Origin: CAVZAB01 sp963773155
GTDB taxonomy: Bacteria; Pseudomonadota; Alphaproteobacteria; Rhizobiales; Beijerinckiaceae
Assembly: GCA_963773155.1 (NCBI GenBank)
Contig: CAVZAB010000005.1
Location: forward strand, 1-64,000
DNA: 64,000 bases
Direction of reading: 5' to 3'
Below, one piece after another: positions 9,044 through 20,356 of the stretch (position 1 is the stretch's first letter; each line of letters opens with the position of its first letter). Below the pieces are notes generated by a model. It saw only the letters and a program-made list of their open reading frames with translations. It did no database searches and was not told where the DNA came from. The position numbers were made by a program, and so were the translations under genes.

Positions 9044-9333
9044 CCGGCGCAGGAAATTTCAGCGCAATAGGCTGAAAATGACGAGGATACGGTGGGTTAT
9101 GCCCTCAAACGGGCTCGTTGCAGAGTAGCCACAACTCCTGTGAATTCCGCAACGATCCGCGCCTAGCCCGTTTCCCGTGCATCCATTCTCTGCTTATGTT
9201 TTCCCCCGAGCGGTGATTTGGTCTCACGACCGCCGCGACGCGAGTTCGTGGAGTGGATTTCGGGTTTCGTAGGGAGTAGGCGGCATTTGTGCGTGGCGTC
9301 GCCATCAGAAAGTAAGCAGACGGGAGTAGGTCA

Positions 9334-10895
9334 ATGAAAAAGTTAAGTCTGGGTGCCCTGGTGGCAGCAGGCCTGCTGATGGGTGGGCTTACCGCCGGCA
9401 GCGCGTCGGCCGCCGATCTCGGGGGCAACTGCTGCGCTGATCTCGAGGAGCGTATTGCTGAGCTCGAGGCCACTACCGCCCGCAAGGGCAACCGCAAGGT
9501 GTCGCTGACCATCTCCGGTTGGGTTGGTGAGCAGGTCTTGTGGTGGGATGATGGTGCTGCAAGAGGCACCTATGTGGGTGGCCTTGGCACCACCCTTGCC
9601 ACCCACGTAACCTTCAGCGGTCAGGCCACCATCATGCCGGGCTGGTATGCTGGTTATGTGCTGCCCTGGAAGCGGATGAGCATGATTCGCTCGTTCACCA
9701 GTCAGAGCAATGGACCAACTTTGGCTGGCGAAGCGTCAACTTGAGCGCCAGGCATTGCCGGTCTTGGCACACGAGCGTGTTTTCGCGCTCAGTGAACGTT
9801 CTCAACTCCTACTGGTTCGTCAAGAGCGACCACCTCGGCAAGGTCAGCGTTGGTCAGCAGTCATCGGCGGCTGACAACGCGGCCATCCTGGTTGACGGCT
9901 CGGGCTCGCTCGTTCCCTCCAACTGGGTGATGTTCGACAACGGCGGCTTCTTCATCCGTGAACAAAAATGGGTTCTCACTCGGCGGCCTCAACCCGTGCT
10001 GGGGCTGAGCTTGGCAACCTCGGCTGCGCTATCGCGGCTCAGTGAGCGATTGGTGGCGACTGCGAAGCGATCCCGACCAACGTCGTTCGCTATGACAGCC
10101 CGGTCTTCGCTGGCTTCTCTATGAGTGCCGACTGGGGTCAGAAGCGATGCGGTTACTGCGACTGCCTATGCTCGCTATGCTGACGATCATCCCGTGGCAT
10201 CTGCCCGCGGCAACGATCGGCTGGGTACTGGGATGTCTACGGCCGCTATGCTGGTGAGTACAACGGCATCAAGCTCGCTGCCACACGCGGTTGGTCCGTC
10301 AGTCCAACTCAGTCATGACACCTTCTAGACGGTGCTGTCCACCTGGGATTGCCGGACACGGCATTAACGGCGACAAGGTTGGCTACTGGCAGTCCGGCCT
10401 CTACATCGAGCATGTGGCAACCGGCCTGTTCGTCTACGGTGCCTATGGCCGTGAGTTCGAGCGACGACGTGCCCTGGCTTCAACACCGAGCCCGATCATT
10501 GGATGGTCAAGGCCGGTCTGCGTGAGCGGTGGACATCCGCTGGGTCACACGGTGCTCTATGGGTTCTATGCCCAGCGCCACGACATGATCGATCAGTTCA
10601 CGTGAGTGCGATACGCTAGGGTCTGGCGTGCTTCGATATGCGTTGCCTGGAGCCGACAACTGCACCGTCACCGGCAGCGAACCACGGAGTGGGGCGGTGG
10701 CTTCGTGCAGGAAATCGATGCGGCCGCCATGTCCCTGTGGGTCCAGTATGACCACTTCGATGCCAGTGCTCCGGATGTACGTCGGCGTACGCGTCGAGCC
10801 TGCACCAGCGACACCTGGCTGGACCGTGCGGTCCATGGCTTCGAGCTCGATAGCATGACCAGGTCGTGAAGTTCGGTGGTCTGATCAACTTCTAA
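9334..10895 (+). pseudogene. Alphaproteobacterial outer-membrane porin, multiply frameshifted
   Basis: Begins with a clear signal peptide (MKKLSLGALVAAG...ASAADL) and porin-type mature N-terminus (DLEERIAELEATTAR then KVSLTISGWVGEQVLWWDDG), matching the porin family of Rhizobiales (PF02530, Omp2 type). The frame ends at 9744, but porin-like sequence continues in other frames: YWFVKSDHLGKVSVGQQSS (about 9800-9860), NVVRYDSPVFAGFSMSADW (about 10080), YWQSGLYIEHVATGLFVYG (about 10380), AAAMSLWVQYDHFDAS (about 10720). It finishes in VKFGGLINF plus stop at 10895, the C-terminal Phe typical of outer-membrane barrels. Ends and terminator are intact, but at least six frame changes interrupt the body. 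Confidence 0.75.
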
Positions 10896-10921
10896 GACCA
10901 ACGAACCGAGCTAAGAACAGC

Positions 10922-10954
10922 GAAGCCGTCCCGAAAGGGGCGGCTTCTTCTGTT
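10922..10954 (+). terminator. Rho-independent terminator of the porin gene
   Basis: Eleven-base arms GAAGCCGTCCC and GGGGCGGCTTC (one mismatch) flank a GAAA tetraloop, with TTCTGTTT following. It starts 27 bp after the porin stop codon. Confidence 0.85.
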
Positions 10955-11074
10955 TGCTCATAAGCCCTTGAGATGCAGGTTGTTTCCTTTCAATTTAACC
11001 CAATCCGGGTTGTGGCCCGAAGGACACGGTAGACGATCCAAAGGCAACACGAGGCGGGAAGGCGGACCAGCGGC

Positions 11075-11098
11075 TTGGGTTACAAATTGGGTTACAAA
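11075..11098. repeat. Tandem 12-bp duplication
   Basis: TTGGGTTACAAA occurs twice head to tail immediately upstream of the truncated integrase gene. It could be a recombinase arm-type site or a simple slippage duplication; nothing else in the window repeats it. Confidence 0.6.
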
Positions 11099-11107
11099 CG
11101 CCGCCCG

Positions 11108-11602
11108 ATGCGTACCGGGCGTGGCAGTTATCGCAAGTGTTATATCGTTCCCCACGGGAACGGGTTTAAGTACCTCCGCCGTGTGCCAGGGGACATTCAG
11201 CACCTTGAAAACAGACGGGCTTGGGTGAAGTGCCTGGGGAACGTTTCACGAGCGGAAGCCGAGACCCTGGCCCATGGGCTGGCCTATGAGCACGGCAAGC
11301 GGATACTGGCATTGCGGGCGCTAAGACGCGGCGATGGTTGGTCATCCGGTCCAGCGCAGATTAGGGACTTGTCCAAGCCGCGAGGCCGCACTGCGCATTC
11401 ACGCGCCGCAAACGGAAGCGGGGACAACGTCTCGGTGCCTCACTCTTCGATCTGGTCGGTTGTGGGAACAGGGTCCGAGCCCCCGCAGCGCCATCAGCAA
11501 GGCAGCCACCCGCCTTTGTGTCCGTCGCTTCGTTGAACTTCTCGGAAACGTCCGCGCCCAGGATGTGACGCGGGAACATGCGATAGGCTACAGGGATGCA
11601 CT
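11108..11602 (+). pseudogene. N-terminal part of a phage-type tyrosine recombinase, truncated
   Basis: Starting MRTGRGSYRKCYIVP, the first ~70 residues (FKYLRRVPGDIQHL, WVKCLGNVSRAEAETLAHGL) look like the N-terminal arm domain of DUF6538-type site-specific integrases. The frame then shifts near 11330. A core-binding-like stretch (SAISKAATRLCVRRFVELLGNVRAQDVTREHAIGYRD, read across several segments) appears in another frame up to about 11600. There the similarity stops and a truncated xanthine dehydrogenase gene begins. No catalytic domain (R...HxxR...Y) is present, so the enzyme cannot be active. Confidence 0.65.
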
Positions 11603-11604
11603 AA

Positions 11605-13376
<1,772 letters not shown>

Positions 13377-13380
<4 letters not shown>

Positions 13381-14423
13381 CGGCCCCCTATCGCGCCCTG
13401 TGCGAGGCAATCGCGGCCGAGGGTTCGGCCGCCCTAATCACGCTTGTGCGCTGCGAAGGATCAAGCCCGCGCGAGGCCGGCGCTAGAATGGTGGTGCGCC
13501 CGTCGGGCCGGTTCCTCGGCACGATCGGCGGCGGTGCCCTGGAATGGGAGGCCTTGCGCCGGGCTCGCGCACAGCTGTCTTTAGGCCGTGGCGCCGACCT
13601 TGCCTATGGTCAGGCGCTGGGACCCGATCTCGGCCAATGCTGCGGCGGGCGGGTCGATCTGTTGATCGAGACCTTCGACGGACGGGATGCCGAGGCTCTG
13701 GCCAGTCTGGCCGCGGCGGAGGCGCTCGGCTGCGGCACAATCCGGGCCAGCACCGATGCCGACCGCCGGCGGGTGCGTCAGTTGGTCGCCACCGCGGCAG
13801 TGCTTGGCCAATCGTTTAGCGTGCAGCCGGACGGCACTTTCGTCGAGTCGCTGGCGCCGGCGCCGTGCCTATTATTGTTCGGGGCTGGCCACGTTGGCCG
13901 GGCGCTGGTGCTGGCGCTTGCGGCGCTGCCATTTCGCGTCCGCTGGATCGATCCACGGCGTGACGCATTCCTCGAACACGTTCCAGCCAATGTCAGCAAG
14001 ATACACAGCCTCGATATGGCAGCCGAGATCGCCGCAGCACCCGACCAGGCCTATGTTCTGGTGATGAGCCACTCGCACGCGCTTGATCTCGAAATCGTGG
14101 CAAGCGCACTTGCCGCCAACCGATTCGCTTTCGTCGGTTTGATCGGTTCGCGTACCAAATACCGGCGCTTTAGCCGAAGGCTGAGCCAAGCCGGTCTCAG
14201 CGCGGCAGCGATTGCCCAATTGACCTGCCCGATCGGTATTGCCGGCATTTCCGGCAAGCAACCGGCGATCATCGCGGCCGCGACGGTCGCCCAATTGCTG
14301 CAGCGGCGCGAAGCTCGTCTCCGCGACCAGCGTGCGAGCGAAAGGTCTCTGCAATCCCAACCAAATGAGGCAGCCTTGCCGGCGCAGTTCGACCGCCGCC
14401 CACAGCGGGCTGAGCACCGATGA
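13377..14423 (+). CDS. xdhC: XdhC, molybdenum cofactor insertion chaperone for xanthine dehydrogenase
   Basis: XdhC binds sulfurated molybdenum cofactor and inserts it into xanthine dehydrogenase; it is not an enzyme subunit. The N-terminal XdhC/CoxI domain shows EGSSPREAGARM (about 22-33) and GTIGGGALEWEA (about 44-55). The C-terminal Rossmann-like domain shows LLLFGAGHVGRAL near 165 and GLIGSRTKYRRF near 255. GTG start at 13377 overlaps the xdhB stop, and the stop overlaps the ATG of the deaminase gene, so the three genes form one translationally coupled unit. Length 348 residues, slightly longer than many because of an Arg/Gln-rich tail. Confidence 0.9.
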
Positions 14424-14902
14424 CCAGTAGCAGCAAGGACCGACAATTCCTCGGCGCGGCCGTCGCGCTGTCGCGTCAGCACATGGAAGGCGGCGCCGGC
14501 GGGCCATTTGGTGCGGTAATCGTCCGCGACGGCAGAATCATCGCGGAGGGATGGAACCAGGTGACCTCGTCGCATGATCCGACCGCCCATGCCGAGGTGG
14601 TGGCGATCCGTCGGGCTTGTGCCGCGGTCGGCGATTTCGCGCTGGCCGGCGCCACGATCTATTCGAGTTGCGAACCGTGTCCGATGTGCCTTGCCGCTAT
14701 TTATTGGGCGCGCCTCGAGCGGCTCGTTTTCGCCAATACCCGCGAACAAGCCGCAGCGATTGGCTTCGATGATGCCTTCCTCTATGCCGAGGTTCCCAAG
14801 CCGCCGCACCAGCGCCAAATGCCGACCGACCGCATTGCGATGGCGGAGGCAGAAGCGGTCTTTGCCTTGTGGACCAACAAGGTCGACAAGATTGCCTATT
14901 GA
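14420..14902 (+). CDS. guaD: Nucleoside/guanine deaminase (cytidine-deaminase fold)
   Basis: A 160-residue zinc deaminase of the GuaD/TadA group. Zinc and catalytic motifs are HAEVVAIRRA (about 53-62) and PCPMCLAAI (about 84-92), and the family stretch GGPFGAVIVRDG is near residue 27. The C-terminal tail (LWTNKVDKIAY) and position behind xdhC favour guanine deaminase (guanine to xanthine) over tRNA adenosine deaminase, which usually lacks such context. It is coupled by a 4-bp overlap to xdhC. Assignment to guanine rather than another purine or nucleoside rests on context. Confidence 0.78.
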   Translation: MTSSSKDRQFLGAAVALSRQHMEGGAGGPFGAVIVRDGRIIAEGWNQVTSSHDPTAHAEVVAIRRACAAVGDFALAGATIYSSCEPCPMCLAAIYWARLERLVFANTREQAAAIGFDDAFLYAEVPKPPHQRQMPTDRIAMAEAEAVFALWTNKVDKIAY

Positions 14903-14907
14903 GCGGC

Positions 14908-15657
14908 CTAGGCCCGCCGCTTCCTTCGGTTCGCCTTTCTGCTTCGCACCGCGGGCTTGGCAGCGGCCGCTGCCTTGGGAGGTCCCGCTTTGCCCTTGCT
15001 TTTGACACTCGGCGGCCGGTAGCCATAGGCGCGGAACCGCTCGGTGATCCGCATGATTTCGTCGTCGGGCAGGATCACCGGCTTGCCGGCGACCATGACA
15101 TGGAAATACATCCGCGCCAGCGTCTCGAGTTCGACGGCGCGCCACATCGCCTGGCCAAGCTCATTGCCTGTTGCAATCATACCGTGATTGCCGAGCAGCA
15201 CGCCATTGCGGTCCGCCAGGCCTTCGACCGCAAGTGCCGAAAGTTCGGTCGTCCCAAATGGGGCGTAATCGGTGCAGGCGATCGTCGGTCCGCCGAAGGC
15301 GGCAATCATGTAATGGACCGCCGGTATCGGTTTGCGCAGGATTGAAAGAATGGTCGCATACATTGCGTGGGTGTGGACGATCGCGCCAACGTCCGGGCGC
15401 GCCCGCATAATGTCGAGATGGAACCGCCATTCGCTCGACGGCTTGCAGGGACCGGAAAAGGCGCCGTAGTCGCCGTTGAGCGGCATTGCTGCGATCATTT
15501 CCGGCCGCATCTCGTGATAGGGGACGGCGCTCGGCGTGATCAGCATGACGATACCGTTGCGTACCGAAATATTACCCGACGTGCCCTGATTGATTCCCAA
15601 CCGATTCATCTCGAGGCAGGCCTCGACAATGGCCTGGCGCAAATGTTTCTCGCTCAT
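14908..15657 (-). CDS. Class II aldolase/adducin family protein
   Basis: Resembles L-fuculose-1-phosphate aldolase and relatives (about 250 residues). Conserved pieces are GTSGNISVR near residue 26, the acidic SSEWRFHLDI near 73, and zinc ligands in VHTHAMYAT near 94 and in MYFHVMVAG near 180. The last ~35 residues are a Lys/Arg/Ala-rich tail (KAAAAAKPAVRSRKANRRKRR) absent from typical family members. It converges with the purine genes (5 bp apart) and diverges from the malonate operon. The substrate cannot be told; some members act as decarboxylases or epimerases. Confidence 0.8.
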   Translation of the reverse strand: MSEKHLRQAIVEACLEMNRLGINQGTSGNISVRNGIVMLITPSAVPYHEMRPEMIAAMPLNGDYGAFSGPCKPSSEWRFHLDIMRARPDVGAIVHTHAMYATILSILRKPIPAVHYMIAAFGGPTIACTDYAPFGTTELSALAVEGLADRNGVLLGNHGMIATGNELGQAMWRAVELETLARMYFHVMVAGKPVILPDDEIMRITERFRAYGYRPPSVKSKGKAGPPKAAAAAKPAVRSRKANRRKRRA

Positions 15658-16040
15658 GATTCCTCACCTGTTTGCGCCCTTGCGCCGACCTGATTTTGCC
15701 ACACTTGCGGCGCCGACCGAAAGGTGGGTGGCCGGGCACAGCTGCCTGATCAGCCGGCGGACCGGCCGGACGGCGGTCGTTGCCGCGGTTAGGCAGATTG
15801 TCAGCCTTTCGCGGAAACGGATGCGGATCAAGACCATAGCAATAAAATAGCCGCGCTGAGCCTCACTTTCCCAGACTTTTCGCCAATCCGGATACTATTA
15901 ATTGACCAGGATTTCAGCTCGCCTTAATGCTGATTAACGGAATTGCTATGGGTCGAACGGGCAGGAAATCAACGCGGCGCCGGCCAGCCGTTATAATCGG
16001 CTCAGGCCCACCAATCGAACAAGCCCACAGGAGAAAACGG
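15658..16040. other. 383-bp divergent intergenic region
   Basis: Separates the aldolase (minus) from the TRAP operon (plus) and should hold both promoters. It is more AT-rich near 15840-15950. No regulator gene and no confident promoter or operator repeat was recognised. ACAGGAG about 10 bases before 16041 is the ribosome binding site of the TRAP binding protein. Confidence 0.5.
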
Positions 16041-17075
16041 ATGGATCATTTCACCCGACGTCATGTTATGGCCGGTGCGCTTGCCGCTCCCGCACTCATT
16101 GGGCTTGGCCGCGTCGCGAACGCTGCGACCACTCTGAAGATTTCCCACCAGTTTCCGGGTGGCACGCTGGAATCCGGCGATTTTCGCGATCGCTTGTGCC
16201 GAAAATTTGCCCTCGAAATCGGCAGCCGGACCAAGGGTGCTTTGACCGCCGAGGTCTATCCCAATTCCTCGCTGGTCAAGACCAACGCGCAATTCAGCGC
16301 CCTGCGCCGTGGCGCGCTGGACATGACCTTGTACCCGCTCGCTTATGCCGGTGGCGAGGTCCCGGAGCTCAATATCACGCTGATGCCCTGCATGGTTTCG
16401 TCCTATACGCAGGGCGCCGCCTGGAAATCGGCCGATATTGGCAAGGAACTGGTCAAGCTCCTCGCCGACAAGGGCGTGATTATCGTTGCCTGGCTCTGGC
16501 AGGCCGGCGGCTGCGCCAGCCGTGGCGCCAAATTGGTCGGGCCCGAGGATGCCAAGGGACAGAAGGTGCGCGGCGGTTCGCGCGAAATGGACCTGATGTT
16601 CAAGCAGGCCGGGGCGGCGGTGGTGTCGCTGCCGTCGAACGAGGCCTATGCCGCCATGCAGACCGGGGCAGTAGACTCGGTTGTCACCTCCTCGACCAGC
16701 CTGATTTCCTTCCATATGGAGGAATTGGCCAAGCATCTGACCGCTGGCGGTGGTCGCTCCTATTGGTTCATGTTCGAACCCTTGTTGATGTCAAAGGCCG
16801 TATTCGATGCTTTGCCCAAGGATCAGCAGGATCAGATCATGGCACTTGGCGCCAGCCTGGAGGCCTTTGGCACCAGCTCGGCCAAAGCCGACGATACCGC
16901 GGTTGTCGAGGTTTATAAGGCGAAAGGCTGCGAAACCCACCTGCTTGACGAAGCCAGCCTGACCAAATGGCGGGAATTGGCGCGCGTCAGCGCCTGGAAG
17001 GATTATGCCGATAAATCCGAATCGGCGGCAAAGTTTATGAAGCTTGCGCAGATTGTCGCGGAGAATACGGCTTGA
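16041..17075 (+). CDS. matP: TRAP transporter periplasmic binding protein (malonate-type, MatP)
   Basis: DctP-family solute-binding protein, 344 residues, with a signal peptide whose start (TRRHVMAGALAAPALIG) is twin-arginine-like. The mature part begins with the family strand TTLKISHQFPGG, and the ligand-binding region includes KVRGGSREMDLMF and GAVDSVVTSSTSL. ATG 16041 is preceded by ACAGGAG and directly begins the signal peptide. It is the first gene of a five-gene unit with TRAP membrane subunits, malonyl-CoA decarboxylase and malonyl-CoA synthetase, the same content as rhizobial matPQMAB, hence malonate as likely ligand (inference from context). Confidence 0.82.
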   Translation: MDHFTRRHVMAGALAAPALIGLGRVANAATTLKISHQFPGGTLESGDFRDRLCRKFALEIGSRTKGALTAEVYPNSSLVKTNAQFSALRRGALDMTLYPLAYAGGEVPELNITLMPCMVSSYTQGAAWKSADIGKELVKLLADKGVIIVAWLWQAGGCASRGAKLVGPEDAKGQKVRGGSREMDLMFKQAGAAVVSLPSNEAYAAMQTGAVDSVVTSSTSLISFHMEELAKHLTAGGGRSYWFMFEPLLMSKAVFDALPKDQQDQIMALGASLEAFGTSSAKADDTAVVEVYKAKGCETHLLDEASLTKWRELARVSAWKDYADKSESAAKFMKLAQIVAENTA

Positions 17076-17608
17076 GCGGTTCGCATCCTAATGGCGGCGA
17101 ACCTGGCCTAGCGGCACTCCACCCGATTGACCGGGGCATGCGGCAGATCAATCGCCTGATGATCCTGCTCTGCTGCCTTGCCCTCGTCGCTGCCGCTCTG
17201 GTCCTCACCGAGAGCGTGGTGGTGCGCTACATCTTCCGAGAGACGACCGATTGGCAGGACGAGACCAGTGTCATGCTGCTGGTTGGTGCGACCTTTCTGT
17301 CGGCTGCTTACGTGCAATCGGTTCGCGGTCACGTGGCGATCGATGCGCTCGCCGGTCTGCTGCGCCCGGATTGGGAGCGGCGGCGCCAGCAGCTGGTCGA
17401 CCTATTGAGCTTCGCCTTCTGCGGATTTTTCGCCTGGAAGTCGTGGACGCTGACGGCCGAGGCGATCGCCGAGGGGACGGTGACGGCATCGACTTTCGCG
17501 CCACCGCTGTGGATACCCTATGCGACAATGGCGGCCGGCATGAGTTTGCTAGCGCTGCAGCTCCTGGTCCAGCTCGGTCTATCCTTGGCGCGGCCGTCCG
17601 CGCGATGA
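17072..17608 (+). CDS. matQ: TRAP transporter small membrane subunit (MatQ/DctQ)
   Basis: A 178-residue DctQ-family protein with four predicted membrane spans (about 25-45, 63-80, 100-120, 143-165). It carries the family stretch WQDETSVMLLVGATFLSAAYVQ followed by GHVAID (pieces shown separately). Start is TTG 17072, overlapping the stop of the binding-protein gene; its stop overlaps the ATG of the large subunit. These overlaps show translational coupling through the transporter genes. Confidence 0.85.
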   Translation: MSGSHPNGGEPGLAALHPIDRGMRQINRLMILLCCLALVAAALVLTESVVVRYIFRETTDWQDETSVMLLVGATFLSAAYVQSVRGHVAIDALAGLLRPDWERRRQQLVDLLSFAFCGFFAWKSWTLTAEAIAEGTVTASTFAPPLWIPYATMAAGMSLLALQLLVQLGLSLARPSAR

Positions 17609-18957
17609 GCGTACTGGAAATAGGCCTGCTCTACGCAGCGGCGACACTTGTAGCGATGTTTTCCGGCATGCCGATTGCTTTTGCATTGGGCGCTGTCGCT
17701 GTCTTGTTCATGCTGATTTTCATGCCGCATGCCTCGCTCGATACAGTCACCGAGAATGTTTATGAGGAAATGGCTTCGATCACCCTGCTGTCGATTCCGC
17801 TGTTCATTTTGAAGGGCGCCGCGATCGGCCGCTCGAGGGCCGGCGCCGATCTCTACGCGGCCCTGCATGCGTTTATGCACCGCATCCCCGGCGGCCTCGG
17901 AATTGCCAACGTGTTCGCCTGCGCGCTGTTTGCCGCAATGGCCGGCTCGTCGCCGGCGACCTGTTCAGCCATCGGATCGGCCGGCATTCCCGAAATGCGC
18001 AAGCGCGGCTATTCGCCAGGCTTTGCCGCCGGGATCATCGCCGCCGGCGGAACCCTCGGCATCTTGCTGCCGCCCTCGATTACCATGATCCTCTATGCGG
18101 TCGCCGCCGAACAATCCCTGGGCCGGCTGTTTCTGGCCGGGATCCTGCCGGGGGTCCTGCTCGTCGGCTTCTTTTCGGCCTATGCCATGTTTCGCTTCGG
18201 CCGCGAATATGCGGCAGCGCGCGCCATTCACGACGGCGGCGGCGAGAAGTCGCAGCTGCTGGCCGATGACGAATATTCGCTCGCCGAGAAGCTCCGCCTG
18301 CTGCCCCGCGTGCTGCCCTTCGTTCTGCTTCTGACTGGGGTCATGATCGCCCTTTACGGAGGCTACGCGACGCCCTCCGAGACGGCCGGCCTCGGCGCTC
18401 TGCTGGCGCTCGTTCTGATTGCGATAATCTATCGGGTCTGGCGGGCGGCCGACGTCCGGCCGATCCTGGCCGCAACGCTGCGCGAATCGACCATGCTGAT
18501 GCTGATCATCGGCATGTCGCTGTTATATTCCTATGTCATGAGTTATCTGCATATCTCGCAGTCGGTCGCCGAGGCGATCGTGGCACTCGGACTGTCGCAT
18601 TGGCTGCTTCTGAGCGCGATATTGCTGCTCGTGGTTGTGCTGGGTTTCTTCCTGCCCCCAGTTTCGATTATATTGATGACCGCTCCGATCATTCTCCCGC
18701 CTCTGAAAGCTTCCGGCTTCGACCTGATCTGGTTCGGGATCGTCATGACGATTGTCATGGAAATGGGGCTCATCCATCCCCCCGTCGGCCTCAACCTATT
18801 TGTCATCCGTAACATTGCCCCGGACATCCCGCTGAGCGAGGTCATCTGGGGCGTTCTGCCCTTCGTCGGATTAATGATGGCGGCGATTGTCATTTTGTGC
18901 CTTGTCCCGCAGATCGCGACATTTTTGCCGGTCGCAGTTATGGGAAGCGGACGCTAG
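17605..18957 (+). CDS. matM: TRAP transporter large permease subunit (MatM/DctM)
   Basis: DctM-family permease of 450 residues with about 12 hydrophobic spans. Typical stretches are SIPLFILKGA near 57, AAMAGSSPATCSAIGS near 110, GGTLGILLPPS near 150, GYATPSETAGLGAL near 255 and PPVGLNLFVIRNI near 390. It provides the ion-coupled transport channel, sodium-driven in studied members. ATG 17605 overlaps the previous stop. A 25-bp gap separates it from matA. Confidence 0.87.
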   Translation: MSVLEIGLLYAAATLVAMFSGMPIAFALGAVAVLFMLIFMPHASLDTVTENVYEEMASITLLSIPLFILKGAAIGRSRAGADLYAALHAFMHRIPGGLGIANVFACALFAAMAGSSPATCSAIGSAGIPEMRKRGYSPGFAAGIIAAGGTLGILLPPSITMILYAVAAEQSLGRLFLAGILPGVLLVGFFSAYAMFRFGREYAAARAIHDGGGEKSQLLADDEYSLAEKLRLLPRVLPFVLLLTGVMIALYGGYATPSETAGLGALLALVLIAIIYRVWRAADVRPILAATLRESTMLMLIIGMSLLYSYVMSYLHISQSVAEAIVALGLSHWLLLSAILLLVVVLGFFLPPVSIILMTAPIILPPLKASGFDLIWFGIVMTIVMEMGLIHPPVGLNLFVIRNIAPDIPLSEVIWGVLPFVGLMMAAIVILCLVPQIATFLPVAVMGSGR

Positions 18958-18982
18958 GATTGGGTAGGCGAGGGAAGCGGCA

Positions 18983-20356
18983 GTGAATACGGATTTCTTC
19001 GGCGCCTTACTGCAGACGATAGCTGAGCGCGGCCGGGCCCTAATGGGACTCGGGCGGGTGGCGGCGGCCGGACCGTCGGAAATACTGCGTCGCGTCGATC
19101 AGTTGCTGTCGAGCCGAGGCGAGGCCTCCGGCGTCGCGCTCGCTCAGCAAATCCTCGCGAGTTACGCTACTTTGCCGCCGGAGGCCCGCGACGATGTCCT
19201 TGTCGCCTTGAACGATCGGTTCGGTCCGGACATGACCGCACTTGGCGAGGCGGTCCAGCGTTTCTTGCAAGAGCCGGATCTTGCCGCCGCCGCCCGCATT
19301 CACCAGGCGTCGGAGCCACGCCGCCAGGAACTTATCCGCAGACTCAATCTCGCGCCGGGCGGCACCCATCGGCTTGTGCGGATGCGCGAAGACGTCCTCG
19401 AGCGCCTCGATGTGCGGCCCGAACTCGCCCGCCTAGACCACGATTTCGGCCAATTGCTTTCATCCTGGTTCAACCGTGGCTTTCTGGTCCTGCGGCGCAT
19501 CGACTGGTCGACGCCGGCCAATATTCTCGAAAAGATCATGCGTTATGAGGCAGTGCATGCGATCGCCGACTGGGATGACTTGCGCCGCCGGCTGGAGCCG
19601 CCGGACCGGCGCCTTTATGCCTTCTTTCATCCGGCGCTCGTTGAAGAGCCGTTGATATTCCTCGAGGTTGCACTGACCGAGGAAACACCCGCGGCGATCG
19701 GGCCGTTGCTGGCCCATGCCCGTCGGCCGGCGGCGGCGGAAGAGGCAACGACGGCGGTCTTCTACTCGATCTCGAATGCCCAGAAGGGTCTGGCGGGCGT
19801 CTCTTTCGGCAATTTTCTGATCAAGCAGGTTGTCGAAGAACTCAAACGCGAATTGCCGCGCCTCGAGACCTTCGTCACGCTGTCACCGGTGCCACGTTTT
19901 GCCCAATGGCTGGCGCGGGAAATCGACGACAATTCGAGCCCGCTTCTGAATGCCGAGGACCGGCGTGTTCTGGCCTTGCTCGACAAGCCGCATTGGTTTC
20001 AAAAGGCCGCCGCCGCCGATGCCGTGTCGCGGGTGCTCGGGCCACTGGCCGCCCATTATTTTCTCAAGGCCAAGATCGCCGATGGCCGGCCGGTCGATCC
20101 GGTCGCCCGTTTCCATCTCGGCAATGGGGCGCGGCTCGAGCGGCTGAACCTCCTTGGCGATCTGTCGGCCAAAGGCCTGGCGCAATCGCACGGCCTGATG
20201 GTCAACTATCTGTATGCCTTGGAGGACATCGAGGCCAACCACGAGATTTTCGCCAACAAGGGCGAGGTGGTCGCAACGAGTTCGATCCGCAAGCTTGCCA
20301 AGGTCAAGGCCGGCAGCGGAACGGCGGCTGCGCTTATTTCGGTTCGACGGGCATGA
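18983..20356 (+). CDS. matA: Malonyl-CoA decarboxylase
   Basis: Cytosolic enzyme converting malonyl-CoA to acetyl-CoA and CO2. The 457-residue length is normal. An N-terminal helical domain (about 1-130) is followed by the acetyltransferase-like catalytic domain, with LARLDHDFGQLLSSWF near 150, AVFYSISNAQKGLAGVSFG near 255, FHLGNGARLERLNLLGD near 378 and SQSHGLMVNYLY-like sequence (QSHGLMVNYLY) near 405. GTG 18983 follows GAGGGAAGCGG. It is translationally coupled to matB (ATGA overlap). Together with MatB it turns malonate into acetyl-CoA. Confidence 0.92.
   Translation: MNTDFFGALLQTIAERGRALMGLGRVAAAGPSEILRRVDQLLSSRGEASGVALAQQILASYATLPPEARDDVLVALNDRFGPDMTALGEAVQRFLQEPDLAAAARIHQASEPRRQELIRRLNLAPGGTHRLVRMREDVLERLDVRPELARLDHDFGQLLSSWFNRGFLVLRRIDWSTPANILEKIMRYEAVHAIADWDDLRRRLEPPDRRLYAFFHPALVEEPLIFLEVALTEETPAAIGPLLAHARRPAAAEEATTAVFYSISNAQKGLAGVSFGNFLIKQVVEELKRELPRLETFVTLSPVPRFAQWLAREIDDNSSPLLNAEDRRVLALLDKPHWFQKAAAADAVSRVLGPLAAHYFLKAKIADGRPVDPVARFHLGNGARLERLNLLGDLSAKGLAQSHGLMVNYLYALEDIEANHEIFANKGEVVATSSIRKLAKVKAGSGTAAALISVRRA

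Noticed and set aside
14420..14902. tRNA adenosine deaminase (TadA) as alternative name for the deaminase gene
   Set aside because: Not excluded on motif alone, but linkage to xdhC/xdhB and the C-terminal tail make a purine-base deaminase more likely.
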